The notes: generated by a model from the sequence alone, not told the origin. 57,748 nucleotides of DNA from JAXHTY01 sp034189225 (GCA_034189225.1 JAXHVL010000180.1:1-57748); one strand, 5' to 3'. Shown: positions 16,626-23,907, counted from the first letter of the stretch. Numbers and translations are program-made.

Positions 16626-18746
16626 TTATTGTTTGAACAGTTTCTCAATCAGCTGGGATTTCATGACGTCGCCTTCGATCACCAGTTTCCCGGATGTATA
16701 GGCCTTCATGGGGGGCAGTTTGCCGCCCATCATGTCGAGAAAATCCCCATCCGACATCTTGATGGTGCAGGTGGCCTGATCCGCGGCCCCCTGGTTCACC
16801 GTGCAGGTCTGGTCCTTGACAATGCAATGCCAGTCGCCGCCGTTGTCTCCGGAAATGATGAAGTTGAAGACCACATCCACGCCCTTGGCCGCGTCTTTGT
16901 CAAAATGATCGGGCATGCTTGCGAAAAAATCCGCCACGTTCGCGGTGCCGCCGCCACCAGATGCGGTATCGGCTGATGCATCGGAGCCTGCTGGCGGACC
17001 GCTGAGTATGGTGATCAGGTCACCCACCTGATCGTTCACCTGCCAGTACTCCTTGCCGTTTTTCAGGGTGTCGATGGATGGCAGGTTGTCACGGATTTCT
17101 TCCACCGAAGGCAATTCACCGTCTTTGCCGAGCACGGTGCCCGGTCCGGTGACAACGGCTGCCCGGTTGAAAAAGCCCATGCCTGCGTTGTAAATGTTGC
17201 CATTCACGGGGCAGCGTTCCGAGCAGAGGTACAGGGTCATGGCGCTGACAAAGGCCGGGTCCATCTTTTCAAAGATTTCCGGCGGCATGATGTCTTCGGT
17301 GAGTCGGGAGGCCGCCAGCGGTGCCACCGTATTGACCTTGATATCGTATTTGGCGCCCTCGATCTTCAGGGTGTTCATCATCCCCACCAGGGCCATCTTG
17401 GCGGAGGAGTAGTTGGTCTGTCCGAAGTTGCCGTAAAGGCCGGCCGCCGACGTGGTCATGATGATACGGCCGTATCCTTTTTCTTTCATTATCCTGAAGG
17501 CGGGCCGGGTCACGTGATAAGCGCCTTGCAGGTGAACCGCGATGACCGCATCCCAGTTGTCCGGCTCCATTTTTACAAAGCTCTTGTCCCGAAGGATGCC
17601 CGCGTTGTTGATCAGGATGTCCACGGTACCGAATGCATCCAGGGCCGCCTGCACGATGGCTTCACCGCCTTCGGGGGTGGCCACGTTGTCGTAGTTGGCC
17701 ACCGCCTGGCCGCCTTCGGCCTTGATTTCATCCACCACCTTGTCGGCCGGAGATGCGGATCCGCCCGTGCCGTCCCGGGAGCCGCCCAGGTCGTTAACCA
17801 CGACTTTGGCGCCGCGCTGGGCGAGTTTGAGGGCATATTCCCGGCCCAGGCCGCCGCCCGCACCGGTGACGATGGCCACGCGGTCGTCGAACCGGATCTC
17901 GTCCCTGGGGATTTCTCCGTATTCAAATTCGCCGAGGTCGATGACTGTATCGCCGGTTTTGGCGTTAATCACCCGCCACAGGGCCTTTGAGTCCCCTTCT
18001 TTCCAGATCTGGAGCTTGATGGGGTCTCCCGGCACCAGGGTTTTGGAAAACCTGCACGCCATGCGCCTTGCCTTTTCCGGCTCGCCGGGGATAAGGTTTT
18101 CGATCAGCATGCGGCAGGCAAAACCGTGGGTGCAGAGCCCGTGCATGATGGGCTGGTCAAAGCCGGCCATCTTGGCGAAATCCTTGTCCACGTGCAGGGG
18201 GTTCACATCGCCGGAAAGCCGGTACAGCAGGGGCTGGTCCGGCGAGGGCTGGTCTTCGGCCTCGATGTCCGGCGCACGGTCCGGAATGGTAACCTCTTTT
18301 TTCGGGGCATTTTCCCCGCCGAACCCGCCGTCGAAACGGGCAAACAGAGTAATGATACTGGTGAACAGTTTTTCCCCGTTGGAATGGTAGGTGTCGCTTT
18401 CACCGATGATCAGCGCCCCTTTGTCCCCCTTGTCGTAGATTCTGGGAATCTGTCCCTCGGTTGTCAGGGTACCGGACGGGGGAATGGGCTTGTGAAAAAT
18501 CAGCTCCTGTTCCGCGTGGAGAAGGCCCGCCAGGTTGAGTTCGGTTTCTAATGCGATCTGGGTGAGAAAATCGAAAATTGCCGCAATGGAAAAGCTGGGC
18601 AGTACCTTGAGTTCTTTTTCATAACAATACTCAAGGTTGTCGAACCCGGCCCCCACCCCGAGGGCATAGAGCACCGCATCCTTCCATGTGTACTCCCGGG
18701 TTACCGGTCCAAGTTTTTTCCCGACGGCATCCAGTTTTAACGCCAT
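16626..18746 (-). CDS. MaoC dehydratase/SDR/SCP2 multifunctional enzyme
   Basis: A 706-residue protein with an N-terminal double hot-dog MaoC-like enoyl-CoA hydratase region (about 1-280, including DQPIMHGLCTHGFACR), a short-chain dehydrogenase (about 283-560, TGAGGGLG, NNAG, YSSAK) and a C-terminal SCP2 domain (about 600-706). The same three activities, in a different order, make up peroxisomal multifunctional enzyme 2. It should hydrate a 2-enoyl-CoA and oxidise the 3-hydroxyacyl-CoA. Its SDR and SCP2 parts are strikingly similar to those of the next gene, so the two arose by duplication with exchange of the N-terminal module. AAGGAGG lies nine bases before the ATG. It is the first gene of the operon, with a TetR gene upstream. 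Confidence 0.88.
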   Translation of the reverse strand: MALKLDAVGKKLGPVTREYTWKDAVLYALGVGAGFDNLEYCYEKELKVLPSFSIAAIFDFLTQIALETELNLAGLLHAEQELIFHKPIPPSGTLTTEGQIPRIYDKGDKGALIIGESDTYHSNGEKLFTSIITLFARFDGGFGGENAPKKEVTIPDRAPDIEAEDQPSPDQPLLYRLSGDVNPLHVDKDFAKMAGFDQPIMHGLCTHGFACRMLIENLIPGEPEKARRMACRFSKTLVPGDPIKLQIWKEGDSKALWRVINAKTGDTVIDLGEFEYGEIPRDEIRFDDRVAIVTGAGGGLGREYALKLAQRGAKVVVNDLGGSRDGTGGSASPADKVVDEIKAEGGQAVANYDNVATPEGGEAIVQAALDAFGTVDILINNAGILRDKSFVKMEPDNWDAVIAVHLQGAYHVTRPAFRIMKEKGYGRIIMTTSAAGLYGNFGQTNYSSAKMALVGMMNTLKIEGAKYDIKVNTVAPLAASRLTEDIMPPEIFEKMDPAFVSAMTLYLCSERCPVNGNIYNAGMGFFNRAAVVTGPGTVLGKDGELPSVEEIRDNLPSIDTLKNGKEYWQVNDQVGDLITILSGPPAGSDASADTASGGGGTANVADFFASMPDHFDKDAAKGVDVVFNFIISGDNGGDWHCIVKDQTCTVNQGAADQATCTIKMSDGDFLDMMGGKLPPMKAYTSGKLVIEGDVMKSQLIEKLFKQ

Positions 18747-18795
18747 GGCCTAACCTCCTTAACATTGAATGGGTTATAAAGTGCATGGTCTTAGA

Positions 18796-18940
18796 TAGTG
18801 CCTGAACGAAAACTGTCTTTTTCGCCAATATCTGTGTCAGACTCAAATTTTAATCCTCAAAATACTCCATGTATTCCTGCGGTTAAAATTTTCGTCATCC
18901 TTGATCTTAACGAAAAATCCTAGTTTTCGTTCGGACACTA
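18796..18940. repeat. 145-bp palindromic MITE-like element, copy A
   Basis: Starts TAGTGCC and ends GGACACTA, with imperfect inverted symmetry along its whole length (AAATTTTAATCCTCAAAATA against its complement around a 5-base centre). It contains no gene. Copy B follows after two bases, and both lie between the TetR gene and the acyl-CoA operon. The 390-bp gap 18747-19136 is almost entirely these two copies. Confidence 0.75.
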
Positions 18941-18942
18941 GA

Positions 18943-19087
18943 TAGTGCCCATCCATAAATTGCTATTTTGCCCGATTTCTGCGTCAGGCTCAAATTTTAA
19001 TCCTCAAAATACGCAAAGTATTCCTCCGGTTAAAATTTTCGCCTTCCTTGAACTCGACCAAAATATCTAATTTCTGGACGGACACTA
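18943..19087. repeat. 145-bp palindromic MITE-like element, copy B
   Basis: Same length and ends as copy A (TAGTGCCCATCCATAAATTG ... TCTGGACGGACACTA) in direct tandem. Closer to copy C at 32641-32785 (inverted orientation) than to copy A. The terminal inverted repeats of about 20 bases are imperfect. A transposase that could move it is not in the window. Confidence 0.8.
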
Positions 19088-19136
19088 GATAGCACCATAT
19101 CGAAATCATCATTGAGTGAATTTTCGGTGATAAAAT

Positions 19137-19841
19137 TCAATTTTTATCGGTTCTGCCATTGTATGTTTTGGATGTTATTTTATTCCTGCCGGTTTTGTCC
19201 GCAGATGCGGGTGCCCCGGTCTGCTGGGTAAATGCGGGAATCAGGATAAATTTCAGGGTTTCTTTGACCACCGCAATATAATGCTCCGAGTCCACATCAA
19301 GAATGGGCCGCAGGAAGGTCTCCCCTGAAGTAAAGCCGAACAGGGACAATACCATGGCCATGACCCGGGCCTTGGTAGCGGGGGTGATGCTGCTCTTATC
19401 CATGGCCATGCCCATGGCCACGGCAACGTTGGAGATGTATTCGGATATGGACACGCCCGGATCGGTGGTGTCTTTGGATTTTACAAAGGAACTGAACAGG
19501 ATGAGCTTGGTGACTTCGATGTTGTCAAACAAATAGTCGCACATCTCGTCAATGGCGACATTCAGCCGGTGATCCAGGGACTTGCCATGCACGATGGACT
19601 CGATCTCTTTAAGCTTGGTGGCGATTTCGTTGTCAAAGTTTTCAAGAACCGCTGAATAGAGCTCCTTTTTTTCCCCCCAGTGGTAGTAAAGGGTGGAAAT
19701 ATCAATCCCCACATCGGCGGCGATCATTCGGGTGGTGGTCCCTTCATAGCCGTAGGCGGCAAACAGTTTCTGGGCGGCGGAAAAGATTCTCGCCTTCATT
19801 GAATCGGGTTGGGACTTGACTTTTTCCAGTAATGTGGGCAT
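19137..19841 (-). CDS. TetR/AcrR-family transcriptional regulator
   Basis: A 234-residue protein with an N-terminal TetR helix-turn-helix (ARIFSAAQKLFAAYGYEGTT, then IAADVGIDISTLYYHWGEKK) and a helical ligand-binding C-terminal domain. I start it at the ATG at 19841 because AGGAAG lies six bases upstream; the frame is open another 34 codons with no better site. It is transcribed in the same direction as the acyl-CoA operon at 18746 and lies just upstream of it, so it is the likely regulator, with an acyl-CoA or fatty acid as ligand (inference). It is divergent from the diguanylate cyclase gene and may control that promoter region too. The C-terminal tail of about 25 residues is polar and probably disordered. 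Confidence 0.9.
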   Translation of the reverse strand: MPTLLEKVKSQPDSMKARIFSAAQKLFAAYGYEGTTTRMIAADVGIDISTLYYHWGEKKELYSAVLENFDNEIATKLKEIESIVHGKSLDHRLNVAIDEMCDYLFDNIEVTKLILFSSFVKSKDTTDPGVSISEYISNVAVAMGMAMDKSSITPATKARVMAMVLSLFGFTSGETFLRPILDVDSEHYIAVVKETLKFILIPAFTQQTGAPASADKTGRNKITSKTYNGRTDKN

Positions 19842-19979
19842 GGTTGCTTCCTGTCTGCCGGCGCCGAGACGCGCGCGGGTTAATCCATCTATCGCTTCCA
19901 TCATCTGATGGACGATCCTAACAACGGGGGAAAGGGTTGTCAAGTTTTTTTGTGGGGGATGTATTCGCTACGCAAATAC

Positions 19980-20008
19980 TTGACTGTTGGAAATCTTTAC
20001 GGGAATAT
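19980..20008 (+). promoter_or_regulatory. Possible sigma-70 promoter for the diguanylate cyclase gene
   Basis: TTGACT (19980-19985) and GAATAT (20003-20008) with a 17-base spacer, about 130 bases before the start codon, in the divergent region between the TetR and cyclase genes. The -10 box is weak. Confidence 0.4.
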
Positions 20009-20140
20009 AAGGGGACTTTAAAAAGGTTGGTTATAATGCCCTTTTTTGCCGCATGCGCTGGATATCGGCTTTCAATGTAGCGGCAGGATGGGTGGAACCG
20101 GCATTGTAAACCATAATCCGTAGCGTTGGCAATTGCCCAT

Positions 20141-21268
20141 ATGTTTCAGATCATACCCAGCGATGACCGGAAGCAGGCTCTGAGAATCCGACGGTTTCTC
20201 ATGGCGTGGGCGTCCTATGCCCTGCTGGTGGTTATCCTGGTCGGCTGTGCCTACCTGGGCCTGTTCCGGACGACAATCCTGCAAACGGTGTTGACCTGTG
20301 GTGCCATGTTTGCCGGGAACCTGGTTTTTTTTCTTTTGATTCGTGCGGGGGTCAACAAACGGTTTCGTGATCCGAGTCTCACCGCGGCCCAGATCGTTGT
20401 GGCGATTTTCTGGGTGGGGGTCCTGAGTTACATTGCCGCAAGCGAGTTGCGGGGCAGCATGATCGCCCTTTTTCTGATTATCTTTATCTTCGGTGTGTTC
20501 CGGCTTTCCCTGCGGGAGTTTTTCGCCCTGGTGGCCGTGGCCATAGCAGTCTACAGCACGTCCATTCTTCTGCTTTATCACCACCATCCGGAAGCGGTGG
20601 ATTTTTACCTGGAAACCATCCGCTGTGCTATTCTGCTGGCCGCCCTGGGGTGGTTTTCCCTGCTGGGCAACTATATCTATCAGCTGCGTCAGAACATGAG
20701 CCGCACCAATGTGGAACTTAAAAAGGCCTTTGATACCATCAAACAGATCGCCATTCATGATGAACTGACGAATGTGTTTAACCGGCGGCACATGTTCACC
20801 ATCCTCAACCGGGAAAAAGCTTTTGCCGACCGCATCAGCCGGCCGTTTACCATCTGCCTGGTGGACCTGGATGATTTCAAGCAGGTGAACGACGAATACG
20901 GCCACCTGTCTGGCGACATGGTATTAAAGGTATTTACGTGGGCGGTGAAAGGACATATCCGCAAAGAGGACTACATCGCCCGATACGGCGGCGAGGAGTT
21001 TCTGGTCGTGTTCACCGGCCCCCGCAATGTGGAAGACGGCCTGGATTCCGCCGAACGGCTGCGGGGCATCGCAGAATCCCTGACCTTTCCGGAAATCTCG
21101 CAATCTCTCAAAATTACCATCTCCATCGGCATGACGATTTATCATCCCACGGAAACCATTGACAGTTTTCTCACCCGGGCGGACAAAGCATTATACATGG
21201 CCAAAAACAACGGCAAAAACCAGGTGCAGTATATTCCGCCGCCGGAGCCGCCGGAACAGGTGTTGTGA
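20141..21268 (+). CDS. Membrane-bound diguanylate cyclase (GGEEF)
   Basis: A 375-residue protein. The first about 190 residues hold five or six hydrophobic segments (for example YALLVVILVGCAYLGLF), followed by a short helical linker and a GGDEF domain. The signature is RYGGEEF (G283-F287). The inhibitory I-site RKED (274-277) lies five residues upstream, so it should make cyclic di-GMP from two GTP and be product-inhibited. The family motif HDELTNVFNRR marks the start of the catalytic domain. The ATG at 20141 is preferred over an upstream TTG. It stands alone, but a PilZ protein (40542-40976), a possible c-di-GMP receptor, is also in the window. The signal sensed by the membrane part is unknown. 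Confidence 0.92.
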   Translation: MFQIIPSDDRKQALRIRRFLMAWASYALLVVILVGCAYLGLFRTTILQTVLTCGAMFAGNLVFFLLIRAGVNKRFRDPSLTAAQIVVAIFWVGVLSYIAASELRGSMIALFLIIFIFGVFRLSLREFFALVAVAIAVYSTSILLLYHHHPEAVDFYLETIRCAILLAALGWFSLLGNYIYQLRQNMSRTNVELKKAFDTIKQIAIHDELTNVFNRRHMFTILNREKAFADRISRPFTICLVDLDDFKQVNDEYGHLSGDMVLKVFTWAVKGHIRKEDYIARYGGEEFLVVFTGPRNVEDGLDSAERLRGIAESLTFPEISQSLKITISIGMTIYHPTETIDSFLTRADKALYMAKNNGKNQVQYIPPPEPPEQVL

Positions 21269-21293
21269 TGTGACATGCGCCCCCTGGATTTAT

Positions 21294-21344
21294 GATGGCT
21301 TCGTAAAAAACGCTAACCCCGCCGCGGTGTTTTTGCAGAAAGGT
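21294..21344 (-). repeat. Dispersed ~50-bp intergenic repeat, copy 2 (inverted)
   Basis: On the minus strand it reads ACCTTTCTGCAAAAACACC ... GTTTTTTACGAAGCCATC, matching the ends of the copy at 12521-12573. It lies just downstream of the diguanylate cyclase gene. Confidence 0.7.
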
Positions 21345-21386
21345 AAAATATCGGCCGATTGATTCCCAAACACCAATGAGCATGAG

Positions 21387-21415
21387 TTGACATTCACCAT
21401 GATGTGGTTGATAAT
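21387..21415 (+). promoter_or_regulatory. Sigma-70 promoter of the toxin-antitoxin remnant
   Basis: TTGACA (21387-21392), 17-base spacer, GATAAT (21410-21415). The antitoxin start codon is 30 bases downstream with AAGGA before it. Confidence 0.65.
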
Positions 21416-21445
21416 GAGTTAAAAAAAATAAAAGGATATTACGCC

Positions 21446-21664
21446 ATGCAAAGCACTATAGAGATAAAACATCTTTCTAAGGAAGAGAAGCTGAGAGTGA
21501 TGGAAGCCATTTGGGAGGACCTGTCAAGAGAAGATAAAGGGGTTGAGTCCCCCGGCTGGCATCAAAAAGCTCTTCAGGAAACTGAACGTCGATTTAGCAC
21601 TGGTGACGAGAAGATTGTAGATTGGCAAGCTGCCAAAAAGGAGCTCCGGAATCGATTTGAATGA
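21446..21664 (+). CDS. Addiction-module antitoxin-like protein (TIGR02574 type)
   Basis: A 72-residue acidic helical protein (MQSTIEIKHLSKEEKLRVME, then LSREDKGVESPGWHQKAL) typical of the short antitoxin-like component that precedes RelE/ParE toxins. The ATG has AAAAGGAT upstream and the promoter at 21387-21415 is well formed. The stop codon overlaps the toxin start (ATGA), the normal arrangement, but that toxin is cut short after about 15 genuine codons. The antitoxin is therefore orphaned here. GC content is lower than in the surrounding metabolic genes. Confidence 0.85.
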   Translation: MQSTIEIKHLSKEEKLRVMEAIWEDLSREDKGVESPGWHQKALQETERRFSTGDEKIVDWQAAKKELRNRFE

Positions 21665-21753
21665 GAATCAAGCTACTCTCTACTGCACTGGAAAATTTAT
21701 CTGATATTATAGTTTTTCGGTTATCGTTGCCCAGCACCTCAGCTTTCTGTTAG
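21661..21753 (+). pseudogene. Truncated RelE/ParE-type toxin gene
   Basis: The frame starts inside the antitoxin stop and encodes MRIKLLSTALENLSD, a recognisable RelE/ParE toxin N-terminus. It then runs into unrelated sequence and stops after 30 codons. The stop codon TAG is part of GTTAGGC at 21749-21755, the core of an integron recombination site. Full toxins of this type are about 95-100 residues, so the active part is missing. The junction suggests that the cassette array was joined inside the toxin gene. Confidence 0.7.
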
Positions 21754-21755
21754 GC
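21749..21755 (+). other. Integron recombination core site (R' only) at the array start
   Basis: GTTAGGC fits the GTTRRRY core. It lies 35 bases before the wrbA start, as expected where a gene cassette begins. No matching RYYYAAC partner or hairpin is visible upstream, so this is the boundary of the first cassette with an attI, a decayed attC or a secondary site. Confidence 0.55.
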
Positions 21756-21789
21756 TTACTGCACGATCACCAAAATCAGGAGATACAAC

Positions 21790-22392
21790 ATGACAAAAGT
21801 TCTCGTTCTTTACTACAGCATGTATGGTCACATCGAAACCATGGCGAAAGAGGTGGCTGAAGGCGCACGTAGCGTCAATGGCACCGAAGTCACCATCAAA
21901 CGTGTGCCCGATTTAATGTCTGAAGACGTGGCTCGAAAGGCGGGCGCCAAGATCGACCAAGCAGCGCCGTTTGCAACAACGGGCGAACTGGCAGATTACG
22001 ATGCCATTATATTTGGCACACCTACACGCTTTGGCAATATGTGCGCGCAGATGCGCAACTTCCTAGATCAGACCGGAGGACTGTGGGCTGGCGGAAAGCT
22101 GATTGGCAAGGTGGGTAGCGTATTCACATCCACGGGTACACAGCACGGCGGGCAGGAAACTACTATCACATCGTTTCACACCACTTTGTTTCATCACGGC
22201 ATGATTATCGTGGGTGTTCCCTATTCCTGCCAGGAACTCACGAATATGAGTGAAATCACTGGCGGAACACCCTATGGGGCTAGTACTCTTGCCGGCAGCG
22301 ATGGTGGTCGCCAGCCATCTGAGAATGAAATGAAAATTGCCCGTTTCCAAGGAGCCCACGTTGCAGAAGTGGCTAATAAGCAATCGGCCTAA
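21790..22392 (+). CDS. wrbA: NAD(P)H:quinone oxidoreductase, WrbA family
   Basis: A 200-residue flavodoxin-fold protein beginning KVLVLYYSMYGHIETMA, the FMN phosphate-binding loop of the WrbA family. It continues with DAIIFGTPTRFGNMCAQMRN and the long PYGASTLAGSDGGRQPSENE region, both diagnostic for WrbA. It should reduce quinones by two electrons with NAD(P)H and FMN, acting in the cytosol as an oxidative-stress enzyme. AGGAGA precedes the ATG. Its stop codon TAA lies within the core site GCCTAAC of the downstream attC, the compact layout typical of integron gene cassettes. It appears to be the cargo of the first cassette. Length is normal for the family and no damage is visible. Confidence 0.92.
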   Translation: MTKVLVLYYSMYGHIETMAKEVAEGARSVNGTEVTIKRVPDLMSEDVARKAGAKIDQAAPFATTGELADYDAIIFGTPTRFGNMCAQMRNFLDQTGGLWAGGKLIGKVGSVFTSTGTQHGGQETTITSFHTTLFHHGMIIVGVPYSCQELTNMSEITGGTPYGASTLAGSDGGRQPSENEMKIARFQGAHVAEVANKQSA

Positions 22393-22474
22393 CAACCGCA
22401 TTGACGACCGGCTGGGAAAAGCTGCATAGCGTAGCGACGCAGCTTTTCCCAGCCGGTTACGCGGAACGTTGGCC
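22387..22474 (+). other. Integron attC site of the wrbA cassette
   Basis: GCCTAAC (22387-22393, fits RYYYAAC) at one end and GTTGGCC (22468-22474) at the other enclose a long near-perfect palindrome (CCGGCTGGGAAAAGCTGC paired with GCAGCTTTTCCCAGCCGG around a 13-base loop). The total of 88 bases, the imperfect pairing next to the core sites and the overlap with the wrbA stop codon match attC architecture. The 3' core deviates from GTTRRRY at one position. Confidence 0.75.
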
Positions 22475-22485
22475 TGAAAAAATCC

Positions 22486-22514
22486 TTGACGATCAAATCT
22501 TTTGTGTATATACT
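22486..22514 (+). promoter_or_regulatory. Promoter of the mazEF-like cassette
   Basis: TTGACG (22486-22491), 17-base spacer, TATACT (22509-22514). The -10 overlaps the palindrome GTATATAC and a further TATAC repeat follows, a plausible operator for autorepression by the antitoxin. A strong AAGGAGGTGATC Shine-Dalgarno precedes the antitoxin ATG. Confidence 0.7.
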
Positions 22515-22540
22515 TTGGATATACATAAGGAGGTGATCAT

Positions 22541-22789
22541 ATGCTTGCAAAAATTCAAAAATGGGGAAATAGCCAAGGCCTTCGCATCACAAAGGCATTG
22601 CTTTCAGATGCGCAGATAAATGTAGGCGATAAAGTCAATATTTCTGTAAAAGACGGTGCCTTAATCGTCACCCCGGCCCAAAGAGTCCGCAAAAAATATA
22701 ATCTCAAGGATCTTGTGGCGAAAATTCCCAAAGGACACCAAACCAAAGAAACCGATTGGGGAGAGCCAGTCGGAAAAGAGGTCTGGTAA
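22541..22789 (+). CDS. mazE: MazE-like antitoxin (AbrB fold)
   Basis: An 82-residue protein with the swapped-hairpin AbrB DNA-binding motif KIQKWGNSQGLRITKALL followed by GDKVNISVKDGALIVTP, as in MazE/PemI. The charged C-terminal half (KKYNLKDLVAKIPKGHQTKE) would wrap around the toxin. It should bind its own promoter and neutralise MazF. The start is set by an excellent Shine-Dalgarno (AAGGAGG). It is directly followed by the toxin ATG with no gap. It is carried on the second cassette of the array, and toxin-antitoxin pairs are common stabilising cargo of integron arrays. Confidence 0.9.
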   Translation: MLAKIQKWGNSQGLRITKALLSDAQINVGDKVNISVKDGALIVTPAQRVRKKYNLKDLVAKIPKGHQTKETDWGEPVGKEVW

Positions 22790-23128
22790 ATGTCCGCTTA
22801 TGTTCCCAAGCAGGGAGACATAATCGCAATTACATTTGATCCGCAAGCCGGGCATGAGCAAAAAGGTCGCCGACCAGCGTTGGTTGTCAGCAAGGGTTTG
22901 TTCAATAGCAGCACAGGTTTGGCTATTGTGTGCCCAATTACAAATACAGACCGTGGCTTCCCCTTTCACGTACCAATTCCAGAGATAAGCAAGTTGACCG
23001 GTTTCGTCATGGTTGAGCAAGTAAAATCAGTTGATTTCCGAGCTCGCCGTGTCAGACGTATCGAGCGACGGAACGACGAACTGTTGTCTGAAGTACTGTC
23101 AATATTAGATGCTTGTTTATATGAATAG
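22790..23128 (+). CDS. mazF: MazF/PemK-family mRNA interferase toxin
   Basis: A 112-residue protein with the MazF fold: YVPKQGDIIAITFDPQAGHE at the N-terminus, then KGRRPALVVSK with the catalytic Arg, and ICPIT-like CPITNTDRG carrying the conserved Thr. It should cut mRNA at short specific sequences when free of MazE. The ATG directly follows the antitoxin stop. The stop codon TAG runs into the first base of the attC core at 23128. All expected blocks (VVSK, CPITN, QVKSVD) are present, so it looks functional. Confidence 0.92.
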   Translation: MSAYVPKQGDIIAITFDPQAGHEQKGRRPALVVSKGLFNSSTGLAIVCPITNTDRGFPFHVPIPEISKLTGFVMVEQVKSVDFRARRVRRIERRNDELLSEVLSILDACLYE

Positions 23129-23188
23129 GCCAACCATGGCATTCAGCAGACCGTCAACAGCAGCGACTGCTGATGCCCGCCGTTGGGT
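23128..23188 (+). other. Integron attC site of the mazEF cassette
   Basis: Outer cores GGCCAAC (23128-23134) and GTTGGGT (23182-23188, fits GTTRRRY). Inside, GGCAT-T-CAGCAG pairs with CTGCTGATGCC, leaving one unpaired T, the extrahelical base used by integron integrases to choose the strand. At 61 bases it is close to the classical 59-base-element size. Confidence 0.75.
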
Positions 23189-23201
23189 GCATAAAATATC
23201 A

Positions 23202-23230
23202 TTGACAAACATGATCTCGTGTGTTACATT
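23202..23230 (+). promoter_or_regulatory. Promoter of the RHH/PIN cassette, possibly giving a leaderless mRNA
   Basis: TTGACA (23202-23207), 17-base spacer, TACATT (23225-23230). The antitoxin ATG is at 23239, only eight bases after the -10 box, and no Shine-Dalgarno fits between, so the transcript probably starts at or next to the start codon. Confidence 0.65.
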
Positions 23231-23238
23231 GTCTTACC

Positions 23239-23454
23239 ATGGACACATTAACTATTAGATTACCAGAAGAGTTAAAAGCCGATTTACAGCGGATTAGCGA
23301 AAGCGAGGACAAGCCTGTAAGTGATATTGTGCGCGAGTCGCTTCGTCGTTATATTGCAGTGACGAAGTTTCGTGCATTAAGGCGACGTGTTTTACCGTTT
23401 GCTGAAGCTCAGGGCTTGATGACTGACGAGGACATTTTTGAGGCCCTTTCGTGA
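23239..23454 (+). CDS. Ribbon-helix-helix antitoxin (CopG/VapB-like)
   Basis: A 71-residue protein starting MDTLTIRLPEELKADLQRIS, a ribbon-helix-helix DNA-binding motif, with KPVSDIVRESLRRYIA forming helix 2. The C-terminal half (RALRRRVLPFAEAQGLMTDE) is the part expected to bind the PIN toxin. The frame extends six codons upstream, but the ATG at 23239 is preferred because it follows the promoter directly. Its stop overlaps the toxin start by four bases (GTGA), indicating translational coupling. It is cargo of the third cassette. Confidence 0.88.
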   Translation: MDTLTIRLPEELKADLQRISESEDKPVSDIVRESLRRYIAVTKFRALRRRVLPFAEAQGLMTDEDIFEALS

Positions 23455-23846
23455 GGGTTGTTCTCGACTCAAACGTATTGATTGCCGCATTTGCCACACG
23501 AGGCTTGTGTGAATCGCTTCTTGAGGTTTGCTTCAGCGACCATGAACTATTCGTGAGTGAGCATCTATTAAGCGAGGTCCAACGCAACCTCACCATGAAG
23601 ATCAAGCTTCCCACCGGCATAATACAGGATATTACCTCATTTCTACGAGATCGAGGAACACTGATAATTCCGGATCTTGTGAGCGAGGATGCATGTCGAG
23701 ATTCAGATGACTTACCGATACTGGTGCTCGCTCAAGCTGCATCGGCAGATTGTATTGTTACGGGAGACAAAGACTTGCTTGTGCTAGGTAGGTTCGGAAA
23801 AATTCCGATCTACTCGCCTCGCGCGTTTGCTGACAATTTGCAATAA
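23451..23846 (+). CDS. PIN-domain toxin (VapC-like ribonuclease)
   Basis: A 131-residue PIN-domain protein with a GTG start. The conserved acidic residues appear in VVLDSNVLIAAFATRG (first Asp), in SEHLLSEVQRNL (Glu), and in ADCIVTGDKDLLVL (the Asp pair TGDKDLL). This is the COG1569-type PIN subgroup usually paired with short RHH antitoxins. It should be an endoribonuclease kept inactive by the upstream protein. No attC follows it: the 156 bases to the next gene hold no RYYYAAC/GTTRRRY pair, so either the last attC is lost or the array ends here. Confidence 0.9.
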   Translation: MRVVLDSNVLIAAFATRGLCESLLEVCFSDHELFVSEHLLSEVQRNLTMKIKLPTGIIQDITSFLRDRGTLIIPDLVSEDACRDSDDLPILVLAQAASADCIVTGDKDLLVLGRFGKIPIYSPRAFADNLQ

Positions 23847-23878
23847 ATTGTACCAGCAGCAGTGTTTTTTTAAGGGTG

Positions 23879-23907
23879 TTGAAAAATGGGATAATTTTTG
23901 TTAAAAT
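23879..23907 (+). promoter_or_regulatory. Sigma-70 promoter of the hybrid sensor kinase gene
   Basis: TTGAAA (23879-23884), 17-base spacer, TAAAAT (23902-23907), about 95 bases upstream of the kinase ATG. The AT-rich stretch contrasts with the flanking GC-rich sequence. Confidence 0.5.
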
